Source: JAUIIK01 sp963709995
Lineage (GTDB): Bacteria > Chloroflexota > Chloroflexia > Thermomicrobiales > CFX8
Reading direction: 5' to 3'
Length of the DNA: 64,000 nt
Assembly: GCA_963709995.1 (NCBI GenBank)
Contig: CAVPYN010000017.1
Coordinates: 1-64,000 of the forward strand
How positions within the stretch are numbered: the first letter of the stretch is position 1; each line of letters opens with the position of its first letter. Made by a program: the position numbers and the translations under genes. Below, piece by piece: positions 52,484-62,174 of the stretch. Under the pieces are notes generated by a model. It searched no databases and was not told the origin of the DNA. It saw only the letters and a list, made by a program, of their open reading frames with translations.

Positions 52484-55207
52484 CTACGGGACTGGACTGA
52501 ACGTCTGTATCCGGGTATTGAGAGAATCAGCGATCACCACGTTGCCATTGACGTCAATCGCGATCCCGAGCGGGTTGTCAAGTTGCCCATTTCCTGTGCC
52601 AAGAACCCCAAACTTCGTGTAATACACGCCCTCCGGAGTGAACTTCTGAACGCGATTGTTCCCGGAGTCAGTTACGTAGATGTAACCAGCGTCATCGACG
52701 GCAATGAACGCGGGAACATTGAACTGCCCATCGTTCGTCCCGAAGCTGCCCCACTGCCGCACGTAGTTGCCGTCGAGATCGAACTCCTGGATGCGGTGGT
52801 TGAACTGATCGGCCACATAGACCGAGTCGCCCCAGACCGCCACTCCACCAGGCGCGTCGAACTGTCCCTGGCCATTCCCGAACGTGCCCCAGGCAGTCAG
52901 GAATGTGCCGCTCGACGTGAACTTCTGGATTCGATCATTGCCTTCATCCGCCACATAGACATTGTCATTGGCATCGACGGCGATTCCATTTCCACCATTG
53001 AACTGCCCGTTTCCAGCGCCGAAACCTCCCCAAGAAGCGACTTGCTGGCCCTGGGCGTTGTACTTGACGACGCGATCATTCTGTTGATCTGTGACGTAGA
53101 TGTTGCCCTGGCTATCTCGCGCGACGCCAATCGGTCCATCCAGTGGCAGATTCGGTGACACCTGAGTACCCTCATCACCCCACTGGCTGACATAGCCGCC
53201 GCTGGGGGTGAATACCTTCACCTGATCCAGCAGGTCGTCGACGACGATGATGTTGCCCGCTGCATCCAGCGTCAGGCCGACCGGCTCGATGAACCGTCCC
53301 CGGCTGTCGCCGTTAACCTGTCCGAGGAAGCTGCCGTCCGCGGTTGCAAGCACCGCGACTCGATCATTGTCTTCATCAGCGATATAGACCATGTCATTGG
53401 AGTTCAGCGCGACAAAGCTCGGGAAGTCGAGTTCGCCGGCCCCATCCCCCTCTGATCCCAGCGTTCTCTGATACACGCCTTGAGTGTTTGTTACCTGGAT
53501 CCTGTGGTTGTTGTAGTCCGCGATGTAGACCAGGGATCCGTCCGGGCTGAGCGCAACGCCCCAGGGATCGTCATACTCATCATTCCCGGTTCCGAAGCTC
53601 CCCCACTTTCGGAGGTAGACGCCATTCTGGTCAAAGACCTGGATGCGATCGTTATCTATCTCGGAAACGTACACCGTATTGTCCGCGCTGATGTCAATAC
53701 CAGCGGGATCGTCAAGTTGCCCGTCACCCGACCCAGACGTGCCCCACTTGGACAAATATACGCCCTGGCTGGTGAATTTCTGAACTCTGTCGTTGTTTGA
53801 GTCCGTAACATACACGTTGCCGGCAGAATCAATCGCAATTCCATAAGGCTGATTGAATTGTCCATCGCCAGCCCCGAAGACGCCCCATTGCATCAGATAC
53901 TGGCCGTTTTGGTCGAACTTCTGCACACGATCGTTGTCATTGTCGACGACGTAGACATTGTTGGCCGCGTCAATCGCGATGTCTGCCGGAGTATTGAATT
54001 CACCATTGCCGGTGCCCGTCGTTCCCCACTGGGTCAGATACTTGCCCTGGGCGTCGAACTTCTGTATTCGATCCAGGTCCCAGTCAGCGACGTACATGTT
54101 TCCGGCGGAATCAAAGTCAATCCCATACGGAGTGTCCATTGAACGATTTGGGTCGCTTTCCTGCCCGAACTTCGATGCGTACACGTAGTCGGTCGCCGGG
54201 ACCTCAGTAGCGGTTGCAGTTTCGGTCGCCGTTTCCGTCACCGTTTCTGTCGAGGTCTCGGTGACGGTCTCAGTGGCCGTTGAGGTAGATGTCGCAGTAG
54301 GCGTCGGAGTACCGATGATGTCTACGTAGCGCCACTTGTAGTAGTGCTGGCCGACATTGCCCTGCTCGACCTGCCATTCAGGCGCATTCGAGGGGGTAAA
54401 CGTCAGGCAGCGGCGCTCGAAGCACTGGATCAGCACCGGCTTGACCGTCCCGGCCACCTTGATCTGAGACCAGTATGCCTCGGTCACCGGGAACCCACTC
54501 GCGAAGAATGGATTGACGAAAAGCTCGGATGTGACCAGCTGGCCATTTTCATAGACAAGTCCGGTTGAGGTCATGAACGCCCAGAAGGGGCTTGCCACCT
54601 GGTGGTCGATTCCCGGCACCTGGACACGGTTCGCCGCGGTCACGTTGTACTGGGCGTATTGGGCGTCGTTGCCAACGTTGCCATTGCGGTCAACCGTCTG
54701 GGTGATGACTGAGCCCGACGGCAGCGCTGGAGCGGCGCGCAGCTTCGCCATCGAGGCGTAGGTAGGTCCGAGCGTGTCATCGGCGTCCCCGCCGACGTTG
54801 ACGGTCGCCGGTTGATGTTGCTCGAATGTGTTATCGCCAAGCTGGAGTTGCCCGGTCATCAGTTCGTTTACCAGCAAGCCGTTGGTGACAAACCAGATCG
54901 AAGTGGGATCGCCGGTGACCGGCTGGGTAATCTCCATACGCGACTTGTCGTAATACTGAACTTCGCGTTCGCCGTTGGGAGATTCCTGGTACTGCTCCAT
55001 CATCGATGGTGTGAACGCGTCTGGTCCCCAGTTCCAGGTGCGGACAACCTGTCCGTCCCTCACTGGAAGATCCGTCCGCTCCCAGACACCTTGGAAATAC
55101 TGATTCCCTGGAATCTCGGCGGATGCTGTGATGTAGACAAATATCAGCAACCCGAGCGATGCTACGAGTGCAATGACCTTCAAGTTCTTGAGTCGAGACA
55201 AAACCAT
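52484..55207 (-). CDS. secreted NHL-repeat protein, twelve repeats
   Basis: 907 residues from ATG 55207; AGGGGG abuts this ATG, so TTG 55201 is a possible true start. An N-terminal signal anchor (LKNLKVIALVASLGLLIFVYITASA) is followed by a 270-residue domain with Trp/Tyr-rich motifs (FWAFMTSTGLVYENG; PVLIQCFERRCLTFTPSNAPEWQVEQGNVGQHYYKWRY). A 35-residue Thr/Glu/Val linker (TETVTETSTETVTETATE) comes next. Then there are twelve NHL repeats of about 47 residues (P.GIA.D..GNVYV.D..NDRVQKF...G.YL.QWG). Twelve would make two six-bladed propellers. Exported, probably a surface binding or scaffolding protein. Confidence 0.88.
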   Translation of the reverse strand: MVLSRLKNLKVIALVASLGLLIFVYITASAEIPGNQYFQGVWERTDLPVRDGQVVRTWNWGPDAFTPSMMEQYQESPNGEREVQYYDKSRMEITQPVTGDPTSIWFVTNGLLVNELMTGQLQLGDNTFEQHQPATVNVGGDADDTLGPTYASMAKLRAAPALPSGSVITQTVDRNGNVGNDAQYAQYNVTAANRVQVPGIDHQVASPFWAFMTSTGLVYENGQLVTSELFVNPFFASGFPVTEAYWSQIKVAGTVKPVLIQCFERRCLTFTPSNAPEWQVEQGNVGQHYYKWRYVDIIGTPTPTATSTSTATETVTETSTETVTETATETATATEVPATDYVYASKFGQESDPNRSMDTPYGIDFDSAGNMYVADWDLDRIQKFDAQGKYLTQWGTTGTGNGEFNTPADIAIDAANNVYVVDNDNDRVQKFDQNGQYLMQWGVFGAGDGQFNQPYGIAIDSAGNVYVTDSNNDRVQKFTSQGVYLSKWGTSGSGDGQLDDPAGIDISADNTVYVSEIDNDRIQVFDQNGVYLRKWGSFGTGNDEYDDPWGVALSPDGSLVYIADYNNHRIQVTNTQGVYQRTLGSEGDGAGELDFPSFVALNSNDMVYIADEDNDRVAVLATADGSFLGQVNGDSRGRFIEPVGLTLDAAGNIIVVDDLLDQVKVFTPSGGYVSQWGDEGTQVSPNLPLDGPIGVARDSQGNIYVTDQQNDRVVKYNAQGQQVASWGGFGAGNGQFNGGNGIAVDANDNVYVADEGNDRIQKFTSSGTFLTAWGTFGNGQGQFDAPGGVAVWGDSVYVADQFNHRIQEFDLDGNYVRQWGSFGTNDGQFNVPAFIAVDDAGYIYVTDSGNNRVQKFTPEGVYYTKFGVLGTGNGQLDNPLGIAIDVNGNVVIADSLNTRIQTFSPVP

Positions 55208-55588
55208 CCCCCTGCGTTCTATGCAATGGCAAACCGCTTGAACATCCGACTCTAGCACAAGGGGGCCATTCCTGCCTGCTGTCGTTCCAATTCAAGCAGG
55301 AGGAGATGTTGTCCAGGCCACACCCTGAACGGTGCGCTCGAAGTCTCTAGGCCCCGCCCCCTTGTTATGGGTTCCCGATCTTTCATCGTGACGGGAATGT
55401 TCGAGCGATGGCCCTTGTTCCAAGGGAGAGGTCAAAGCTGCGACCGCTAGCGGCTCGATCCCCGGCTGGCTTCGAACCCGGCCGCACTATGACGCTGAAC
55501 TCCGGGCAACAGTTCCATCGTGGACATGCCGTCACCTCAACGGTTTACGACCATCGGGCCCCATGCATCAGCAACTGAGCTTGCGATC
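55208..55588. other. intergenic region between divergent genes
   Basis: About 380 bp between the NHL gene and the solute-binding lipoprotein gene. It presumably holds both promoters. No RNA gene or clear operator is seen. Confidence 0.5.
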
Positions 55589-57583
55589 ATGGAGGACGGA
55601 AAGGAATCCAAATTGGATCAGCATGAACAGCAGTTGGAGGTCGAAGTGACTGTGGACGAGTTGATCGTCCCGGGCAAGTCGAGCCGTCGCCAGGTTCTGA
55701 AACGCGCAACAGCGCTCGGACTAACGGCTCCGGTCGTGGCAAGTCTCCTGGCTGCTTGTGGCGGCGACGATGACGATGCGAGCACGACGTCACCGCCCGC
55801 CCAGGAGGCAACAAGCACGCCAGCATCGGAGGCGCCATCCGCTTCAGCGGAGGCTCCCGAACCCACGAACACCCCAGTCCCTGAAGATCCGACGGCTACT
55901 GAAGCGTCCGATGACCCGACGGCGACAACAGACGCCGCATCGGGTCGAGGTGGCAGCGGACCGCTCGACATCATCGCCTGGCAGGCAGCAACAATCCTTA
56001 ATGCCCATCTTGCCCAGGGGGGAAAGGACACCTTCGCGGTTCGTATCTACGCTGAACCGCTTGCGGACTTCGACCCGGAGGGAGAACTCGTCGCCGTCCT
56101 GGCCAGTGAAGTGCCGTCACTGGAGAATGGCGATGTCGAGGCGGACGGCACCAGCGTAACCTGGCGATTGCGAGACGACGTCCGCTGGCATGATGGCGAG
56201 CCATTTACCGCGGACGACGTCGTCTTCACCTGGCAATATGTGACGAACCCGGACGCGGCGACCTCAACCGCCGGAACCTACGCCACCGTCGAGTCCGTCG
56301 AAGCGCTCGATGATTACACCGTCAAGATCACCTTTTCCGCGCCGGTTCCCGACTGGTTCAACGTCTTCACCAGCACGACCGGCATCATTCTGCCCGAGCA
56401 CATCCTGAACGGCTGGGTCGGGGCCACCGCCAAGGACGCGCCCTTCAATCTGGCTCCAATCGGTACCGGCCCTTTCAAAGTGACCGAATTCAAGCCCGGC
56501 GACACAACGTTTTACGCGATCAACGAGGATTACTGGGATCCCGAAAAGCCAGCATTCGACACGGTCGAGCTAAAAGGCGGCGGCGACGCCACGTCGGCTG
56601 CCCGCGCTGTTCTGGAGACGGGCGACTTCGACTTCGCGCCGTTTCTCCAAGTCGAGCCCGAACTCCTCGCGGCGATGGAAGATGCGGGGGTCGGGTCAAT
56701 CGGCGCCACGCGTGCTTCGGTCGTGGAACGCGTCGTCCTCCAGTTCAGCGATCCGAACACCGAAGTTGATGGCGAGAAAGCGCACATCTCCACGCGTCAT
56801 CCGGCGATTTCTGAGCCGGAGTTCCGCCAGGCGCTCGCCCTGCTCGTCGACCGCGAATCAATTGCGACCCAACTCTACGGTCCGTCCGGCGAAGCGACCG
56901 CAAACACGCTCCCTGGACCACCACGGTTTGCATCGACAAATACGTCGTTCGAGTTCAACATTGAGGAAGCATCCCAGATTCTTGACGATGCCGGCTGGGA
57001 AGTCGTGAACGGCGTGCGGACCAAGGGCGAGTACGAAACCCGATTCGTATTCCAGACAACCGTCAATTCCGTCCGTCAGAAGTCCCAGGAAATCATCAAA
57101 CAGGCGCTCGAAGAAGTCGGGATCAGTGTCGAGATCAAGGCGATTGAAAGCAGCGTCTACTTCTCTGGCGATGTCGGGAACCCGGATACCTGGACCAAAT
57201 TCTACGCCGACATGGGCATGTGGTCTTCCGGTGGAACGCTCTATCCGATCCAGTACATGGGTCTCTACAAGTCGATCGATGTCGCGACCGACATCCCCCA
57301 GAAGTCGAACGATTGGGCGCGCGGGAACTCCTCTCGGTGGTTCGGCACGCCGGAGAGCGACGAATACAACAAACTCTGGGCCCAGGCCGAGACGGAACTC
57401 GACCCGGCCACGCAGGACGAACTGTTCATCGGCATGAACGACATTATCGTCGACAACGTCGTCGAAATCCCGCTGGTCTGGCGCTTCCAGACCTATGCGA
57501 TCAAAAACGGCATCAGTGGGCAGCAGCCATCAGGATGGTCGAATGAAATCTGGAACCTCAAGGATTGGGTTCGAGAGGAGTAG
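55589..57583 (+). CDS. ABC transporter solute-binding lipoprotein, family 5
   Basis: 664 residues from ATG 55589; ATG 55520 would add 23 residues. A twin-arginine-like, lipobox-ending signal (SSRRQVLKRATALGL...LLAACG) appears around residues 31-60, after an unusually long polar N-terminus. A Pro/Thr/Ala-rich spacer is followed by SBP_bac_5 features: WRLRDDVRWHDGEPFTADDVVFTWQYV, GTGPFKVTEFKPGDTTFYAINEDYWD, and EFRQALALLVDRESIATQLYG. It should bind peptides or other oligomers outside the membrane. No permease or ATPase genes follow; a terminator lies directly downstream. Confidence 0.9.
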   Translation: MEDGKESKLDQHEQQLEVEVTVDELIVPGKSSRRQVLKRATALGLTAPVVASLLAACGGDDDDASTTSPPAQEATSTPASEAPSASAEAPEPTNTPVPEDPTATEASDDPTATTDAASGRGGSGPLDIIAWQAATILNAHLAQGGKDTFAVRIYAEPLADFDPEGELVAVLASEVPSLENGDVEADGTSVTWRLRDDVRWHDGEPFTADDVVFTWQYVTNPDAATSTAGTYATVESVEALDDYTVKITFSAPVPDWFNVFTSTTGIILPEHILNGWVGATAKDAPFNLAPIGTGPFKVTEFKPGDTTFYAINEDYWDPEKPAFDTVELKGGGDATSAARAVLETGDFDFAPFLQVEPELLAAMEDAGVGSIGATRASVVERVVLQFSDPNTEVDGEKAHISTRHPAISEPEFRQALALLVDRESIATQLYGPSGEATANTLPGPPRFASTNTSFEFNIEEASQILDDAGWEVVNGVRTKGEYETRFVFQTTVNSVRQKSQEIIKQALEEVGISVEIKAIESSVYFSGDVGNPDTWTKFYADMGMWSSGGTLYPIQYMGLYKSIDVATDIPQKSNDWARGNSSRWFGTPESDEYNKLWAQAETELDPATQDELFIGMNDIIVDNVVEIPLVWRFQTYAIKNGISGQQPSGWSNEIWNLKDWVREE

Positions 57584-57613
57584 AGGATTTCAGATCCCAA
57601 CGCTTCGCAAGTA

Positions 57614-57662
57614 ACGACACTCCCGCGCGCACTCGATTGGCTCGCGCGTAAGGGAGTGTCGT
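57614..57662 (+). terminator. long hairpin after the solute-binding protein gene
   Basis: ACGACACTCCC pairs perfectly with GGGAGTGTCGT, and inner GCGCG/CGCGC bases add to the stem. It starts 30 bp after the stop codon at 57583. A short T-containing flank follows. It isolates the solute-binding gene from what follows. Confidence 0.7.
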
Positions 57663-57764
57663 CATTCGACCGTCTCATGCCGCTGGGGATTGCCCTGCCT
57701 TCCACCGGGCCGGCCAACAACCGGATCGGCCTATCTGCATCCCAATCCACTTCCCTCGTCTGCC

Positions 57765-58022
57765 ATGTACGGACTCAGGATCAGCGCCGTCGCTGGTAGT
57801 GTAGTGGGGCTGATCTTTGGCTTGCTGCCGGATGATGGAACGCTGGATATCGAGAACTGGAAGCGGCTCTACTCTGCCGGCAGGTTCAGCTTTGTCGCTC
57901 TCTGGACTGTCCCCCTCATCATCATTGGAGGCATTGGCACTATTCTCTTCGCGGACGCGACAACGAGTCATTGCCAATCGGCAACCAGACCGATTCAGAT
58001 CGGGCAGCGCACGCCGAGATAG
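57765..58022 (+). CDS. small two-helix membrane protein, doubtful
   Basis: 85 residues from ATG 57765 with hydrophobic segments at about 5-20 and 38-62 (FVALWTVPLIIIGGIGTILF). A hydrophilic centre contains LPDDGTLDIENWKRLYSAGRF. No known family was recognised and the ribosome-binding site is weak. It is convergent with the ketosynthase gene. The tail after residue 63 looks non-homologous. Confidence 0.4.
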   Translation: MYGLRISAVAGSVVGLIFGLLPDDGTLDIENWKRLYSAGRFSFVALWTVPLIIIGGIGTILFADATTSHCQSATRPIQIGQRTPR

Positions 58023-58093
58023 TCATCGAACGATCGCACGCTCCGCAGACTCCCCTGGGGCCAATTTCGAATCAGACCCAAAGGAGTGCTGAA

Positions 58094-59353
58094 CTATGCC
58101 GCCCAGCCAGGGTTGGCGAGCACGAGACAGGCATTGATCCCACCGAACCCGAACGAGTTGCAGAGGACTATGCCCACTTCTCGCTCGATCCCGCCTCCCG
58201 GGAAGTGTTGAAGATCGCACTCGGGGTCAGCTTCGCGAAGATTCGCCGTGCCGGGGATCCAGCCGCGGTCGATAGCAAGGCAAGCGATAGCCACTTCGAT
58301 AGCGCCACTCGCCCCGAGCGCATGACCATGAAGTCCCTTCGTTCCAGTCACTGGCACGGCTTCAGCTCGCTTGCCAAGGGCGGCTCGGATAGCCCGAACC
58401 TCGGTCGAATCGTTGAGCGGTGTCGAGGATCCATGCGCGTTCACGTAGTCGACCTGGCATGGCTGGATTCCGGCATCCGCCAACGCAAGTTGAATCGCGC
58501 GAGTGGACTGAGCCGCGTCCGGACGTGGGGCGGTCATATGGTATGCGTCGTTCGTGTGCGCATACCCAAGCACCTCAGCATAGATATGCGCGCCCCGAGC
58601 CTGGGCGCGGTCGTAGGCCTCAAGTGTCAGAACGGCGCTACCCTCCCCCATCACAAATCCATCGCGGTGACGATCGAACGGCCGGCTAGCCCGATCGGGT
58701 TGAGCATTGCTGGTTGACATTGCCTTAATCATCGAAAACGCTCCAAAGGACAACGGAGCAAGCGGCGCTTCGGCTCCACCTGCCAGCATGGCGTCAAGAC
58801 TGGCATGGGGGTCGTCACGGAGCAGCCGGAATGCCTCTCCAATCGCGATCGCGCCCGAAGAGCAAGAATTGGCGTTGCCCATGGCGGGACCAAAGATACC
58901 CAGATCGATCGCGATGTTGGCTGCTCCGGCGCCCCCAAAGACCGCGAGCGCCGTCAAGACGCTGGCAGCCTTCGGCCCATCTTCAACGAACTTCTCATGC
59001 TGCTGCTCGCCAAACGCGACGCCGCCCAATGCCGTGCCGAGGTTCACCCCAACACGCTCCGGAAACCTCTCAATGCCAAGGTCAGAATCAGCAACGGCCT
59101 GTAGGGCCGCGGCAACCGAGAACTGGGAGAAGCGGTCGAGTCGCCTGACGCGGCGCGGTTCAAGGAACTCCTCCGGACGAAAGTCGTTAACTTCCGCCGC
59201 AATCTGTGACTGGAATGGGGTAGGGTCGAAGCGGCTGATCCGCTGCACCGCGGACTCGCCGTTCATCACACCATTCCAAAGTCCGTCCACGCCATGACCA
59301 ATCGGCGTAATTGCGCCAATCCCAGTGATGACAATCCGGCGACGCCCGTTCAT
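58094..59353 (-). CDS. beta-ketoacyl-ACP synthase II (FabF-like)
   Basis: 419 residues from ATG 59353, overlapping the cyclase stop as ATGA. KAS features: RIVITGIGAITPIGHG; active-site C164 in GNANSCSSGAIAIGEAF; catalytic His in VNAHGSSTPLNDSTE; second His with Lys in GTKGLHGHALGASGAIE; and NSFGFGGINACLV at the end. It condenses malonyl-ACP with an acyl primer. The genes upstream (cyclase, flavoprotein, methyltransferase) suggest a dedicated polyketide-like or lipid pathway rather than primary fatty-acid synthesis. No chain-length-factor partner or ACP is adjacent. Confidence 0.92.
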   Translation of the reverse strand: MNGRRRIVITGIGAITPIGHGVDGLWNGVMNGESAVQRISRFDPTPFQSQIAAEVNDFRPEEFLEPRRVRRLDRFSQFSVAAALQAVADSDLGIERFPERVGVNLGTALGGVAFGEQQHEKFVEDGPKAASVLTALAVFGGAGAANIAIDLGIFGPAMGNANSCSSGAIAIGEAFRLLRDDPHASLDAMLAGGAEAPLAPLSFGAFSMIKAMSTSNAQPDRASRPFDRHRDGFVMGEGSAVLTLEAYDRAQARGAHIYAEVLGYAHTNDAYHMTAPRPDAAQSTRAIQLALADAGIQPCQVDYVNAHGSSTPLNDSTEVRAIRAALGKRAEAVPVTGTKGLHGHALGASGAIEVAIACLAIDRGWIPGTANLREADPECDLQHFPGGGIEREVGIVLCNSFGFGGINACLVLANPGWAA

Positions 59354-59856
59354 GATGACATCCCGGTAGTCCCAGCTTCTGTTTCCGTGTCGGAGCGAGC
59401 AGTGGCCGGCGCTGATTCAGCAATACGCTTGATCGCATTGAGCGTCTTTCCCGCAATATTCCCAACGAAAAAATCGCCAACAATCGTATCGGACACGAAT
59501 CGATCGAACAGTTCCGGCGCCCAGCCTTTGCGAAAATCGTGGGAAATACGCACGACAATAGCTCCATCTTCGCGCTGGGTGAAGGTCCAGAAGACTTCCA
59601 TGCCCCGGGTGAAGCCACCGATATGGCGAAAGAAGATTCGCGGAATTGCCGCGTCTCGTTCCTGGAGGCAGGTCCATGACACCGGAATGCCACTGCGAGT
59701 TGCTCGCATCTTCGCCATATAACGGTTGCCTTCCCGCTTGAGGATGTCCACCGATCGATAATGAGGAAGTAGTTGGGGCCAGTTTTCGATCTCTGATCCA
59801 AGTTTGAACACCGTCTGGATGTCAGCATCGATTATGACTTCGTCACGGCGATCCAT
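59350..59856 (-). CDS. SRPBCC aromatase/cyclase-like protein
   Basis: 168 residues from ATG 59856 behind AAAGG. The START/Bet v1-like fold of polyketide cyclases is visible: VIIDADIQTVFKLGSEIENWPQLLPHYRSVDILKREGNRYMAKM. A long C-terminal helix (FFVGNIAGKTLNAIKRIAE) follows. A role in cyclising or binding a polyketide chain made by the coupled ketosynthase is inferred from context; coenzyme Q-binding COQ10-type proteins share the fold. Coupled to the ketosynthase by ATGA overlap. Confidence 0.83.
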   Translation of the reverse strand: MDRRDEVIIDADIQTVFKLGSEIENWPQLLPHYRSVDILKREGNRYMAKMRATRSGIPVSWTCLQERDAAIPRIFFRHIGGFTRGMEVFWTFTQREDGAIVVRISHDFRKGWAPELFDRFVSDTIVGDFFVGNIAGKTLNAIKRIAESAPATARSDTETEAGTTGMSS

Positions 59857-59957
59857 TGTGTTGCCTTTCGTATCCCTCTAACGCCAGTGAGTGCCGGCTG
59901 ATCGCGGTAGCCACAACCCCGGAAGCGCGCCATTGGGACGCCCGGCAAGCAAGTATC

Positions 59958-61160
59958 CTACGGACGTAGCGTCTCCAGCAGGAATCGCGGGGATAGTACT
60001 TCCGCCGCATCCCGGTAATCTCCAAACACACCGGTTAGCGTCGAAACGGCCGATGGACGTCTCCCGATACGGCCAATTGCATAGTCCATCAGGATAGGCG
60101 ATCGCACGAAAACCTGGACGAGCCGTGCCGCGCGACGTTTGCTGGTGAATGCCACCTCCCGGGCTTGAACGTAGCCTGCCAGTCCGGATGAGGAAGTATC
60201 CCGACGCTCAAGCGCGGTGGCAATCGCATCTGCCGCCATTTCTCCTCCGAGGAGCGCGTCAACAATCCCCTCCCCAGTAAAGGGATCGAAGAATCCGGCC
60301 GCGTCTCCGACAAGCAGGAAACCGCTCCCCGCCACCCGTTTCACCCGCCGGGCAAGAGGTCCAACCCCGCGCACCTGGGTCGCTCGATGCGCTGTGGCCG
60401 CACGCCCGCGCAATCCCCGGTAACTGTCCAACTCCGCCTCGAAGAATTGTGACACCGAACCCGAACGCTGCTCGAACCGGCCCAGGTCGACCACCATCGC
60501 GACATTGACAATGCCGTCCTCCTGAGGAGCGACTCCACAGTAACCACCCGTGCCAACGTGCATTTCGCCAAATCCATCGTAGAGCGGAAAATCCGCATAG
60601 TGCGCGGCAAGCCCGATCCGACGGGGCCAGCGCGTTGTTATGTCGAGTCCAAGCGATCTGCTGACGGCCGAATGGTGCCCGTCCGCGCCTACCACGATCC
60701 CGCTAGATATTGTTCGTCTCCTGTTGGACCCCTCACTTACCTCAACGCCAATAACGTGGTTCCCCTCGCGAAGTACATTACGTACACGCGTCCCTTCAAT
60801 CACCTCGACGCCAAGTGAGCGACAGCGCTCAACGGCCAGTTGGTCCAGAACGCGACGCGAAAGTCCCAATGCATTTTGTCCGGCATGAGCTTGAAAATCC
60901 AAACCAAGCGTCTGACCACCTGGTGAAACCACGCGCATACCACGAAACAGCGCGGCCCCAGATGCTTGAACGGACTCGAGCAAACCTAATCGGTCGAGAA
61001 CACGAATAGCCCCGGGGTTGACGAACTCCGCGCAAGCCTTGGGCCGCGGAAACCTCGCCCGGTCGATCAACATGACCTTAAAGCCACGCTCGACGAGCAA
61101 GATCGCAGTGCAGGCGCCGGCTGGCCCCGCACCGACGATCAGGACATCAACGTCAGTCAT
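59958..61160 (-). CDS. FAD-dependent oxidoreductase, geranylgeranyl-reductase family
   Basis: 400 residues from ATG 61160. The FAD Rossmann motif is DVLIVGAGPAGACTAILLVERGFKVMLIDR, then FPRPKACAEFVNPGA. The second FAD motif is VVGADGHHSAVSR and the third GSGFLLVGDAAGFFDPFTGEGI. This is the geranylgeranyl reductase/FixC and flavin-monooxygenase group. In clusters with polyketide synthases such proteins hydroxylate or reduce the product. Located between the methyltransferase and the cyclase on the same strand. Confidence 0.88.
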   Translation of the reverse strand: MTDVDVLIVGAGPAGACTAILLVERGFKVMLIDRARFPRPKACAEFVNPGAIRVLDRLGLLESVQASGAALFRGMRVVSPGGQTLGLDFQAHAGQNALGLSRRVLDQLAVERCRSLGVEVIEGTRVRNVLREGNHVIGVEVSEGSNRRRTISSGIVVGADGHHSAVSRSLGLDITTRWPRRIGLAAHYADFPLYDGFGEMHVGTGGYCGVAPQEDGIVNVAMVVDLGRFEQRSGSVSQFFEAELDSYRGLRGRAATAHRATQVRGVGPLARRVKRVAGSGFLLVGDAAGFFDPFTGEGIVDALLGGEMAADAIATALERRDTSSSGLAGYVQAREVAFTSKRRAARLVQVFVRSPILMDYAIGRIGRRPSAVSTLTGVFGDYRDAAEVLSPRFLLETLRP

Positions 61161-61223
61161 GTGCCGACACAAGTTGCTGCAAACAGGTGATGTGGTCCTC
61201 GAACCCTGCTGATCCTGGTCGTA

Positions 61224-61964
61224 TCATGGGCGCCCCACCAGCATGTATCGGAATGGAAACACCGGCGTCGATGCCATTCCCCGCCACCCAGCCACAGCCG
61301 CCAGAGACAGCGCCTCCCGTTGCGTATAGGCGCGCAGTACCGAGAGCGGCGCATCGTGCCGGGTAAGCCGGTTCCGGGTCGCCAGGTTCGCGAATAGCCA
61401 GGCCGCGACGTAACCAGTCTGTGATCGACTTAGATCGTTGACAACGAGGGCGCGTCGTCCGACCCGTCGCATCTCCGATAGCACCATCAGCGCTTCGTTC
61501 GGTTGGAAGTGATGCAGTGCTAACGAGAGCGTCACAATATCGAATGAATCGGACGGGTAGGGCAAGTTTCGCGCATCCGCCCGTTCCACTACGAGCCGGT
61601 CAGGAAGCTCCGCTGCCCGAGCGACCGCGAGAACGTCTGGCTGGATATCGGTGGCGACAACGCGAAGATCCCACCCCGTTCGCTCGGCGTGCTGGACGAT
61701 TGCGGCTGGGATATCAGCCGAACCAGTCGCGATATCGAGAAGGGTGCACGGCGCACGTTCGCGTTCGATGCGCGAGACCACATTCAGCACTGGTTTCGTG
61801 CCACCGAAGAATCGGTTCGCGCGCCGGATGTCGCGGAGATTGCCGCGCAATTCATCCGGCGACACCTCTTCGGACAGGCAATCCAATATCTCTGAGCGAC
61901 TGCTCCGCTCCTTCAGCACCATCTCCTTACCAGACGAACGTCGATAGACAGGGAAGACCAACAC
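61224..61964 (-). CDS. class I SAM-dependent methyltransferase
   Basis: 246 residues as the longest frame; ATG 61922 preceded by AAGGAG is a possible start, giving 232. Motif I is TLLDIATGSADIPAAIV, motif II VVATDIQPDVLAVA, and post-motif NLPYPSDSFDIVTLSLALHHF. It is similar to methyltransferases found with flavoproteins in type III polyketide or quinone clusters. First gene of the four-gene cluster with flavoprotein, cyclase and ketosynthase. Substrate unknown. Confidence 0.87.
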   Translation of the reverse strand: MLVFPVYRRSSGKEMVLKERSSRSEILDCLSEEVSPDELRGNLRDIRRANRFFGGTKPVLNVVSRIERERAPCTLLDIATGSADIPAAIVQHAERTGWDLRVVATDIQPDVLAVARAAELPDRLVVERADARNLPYPSDSFDIVTLSLALHHFQPNEALMVLSEMRRVGRRALVVNDLSRSQTGYVAAWLFANLATRNRLTRHDAPLSVLRAYTQREALSLAAVAGWRGMASTPVFPFRYMLVGRP

Positions 61965-62174
61965 AATTCAACCAGCAAACTCGATCCGGTTACTAACGGA
62001 AATCAATGAGCCGGCAACCGAACAACCGCAGGCACGGGATCGTCGACCTGATCCACACTCAATGTCGTCCTATCCTGATGAGGCGAACCAGATTCGGGAA
62101 CAGCGCCTTCGAGCAGCCAGGGAACCCTGCGCGGTAGGCAGATTCCTTACCGTGATGATCAGTCTTGATCTGGA

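Noticed and set aside
54190..54300. Short DNA repeats in the NHL gene linker as a CRISPR or VNTR
   Set aside because: They encode an in-frame Thr/Glu/Val linker and are short and imperfect.
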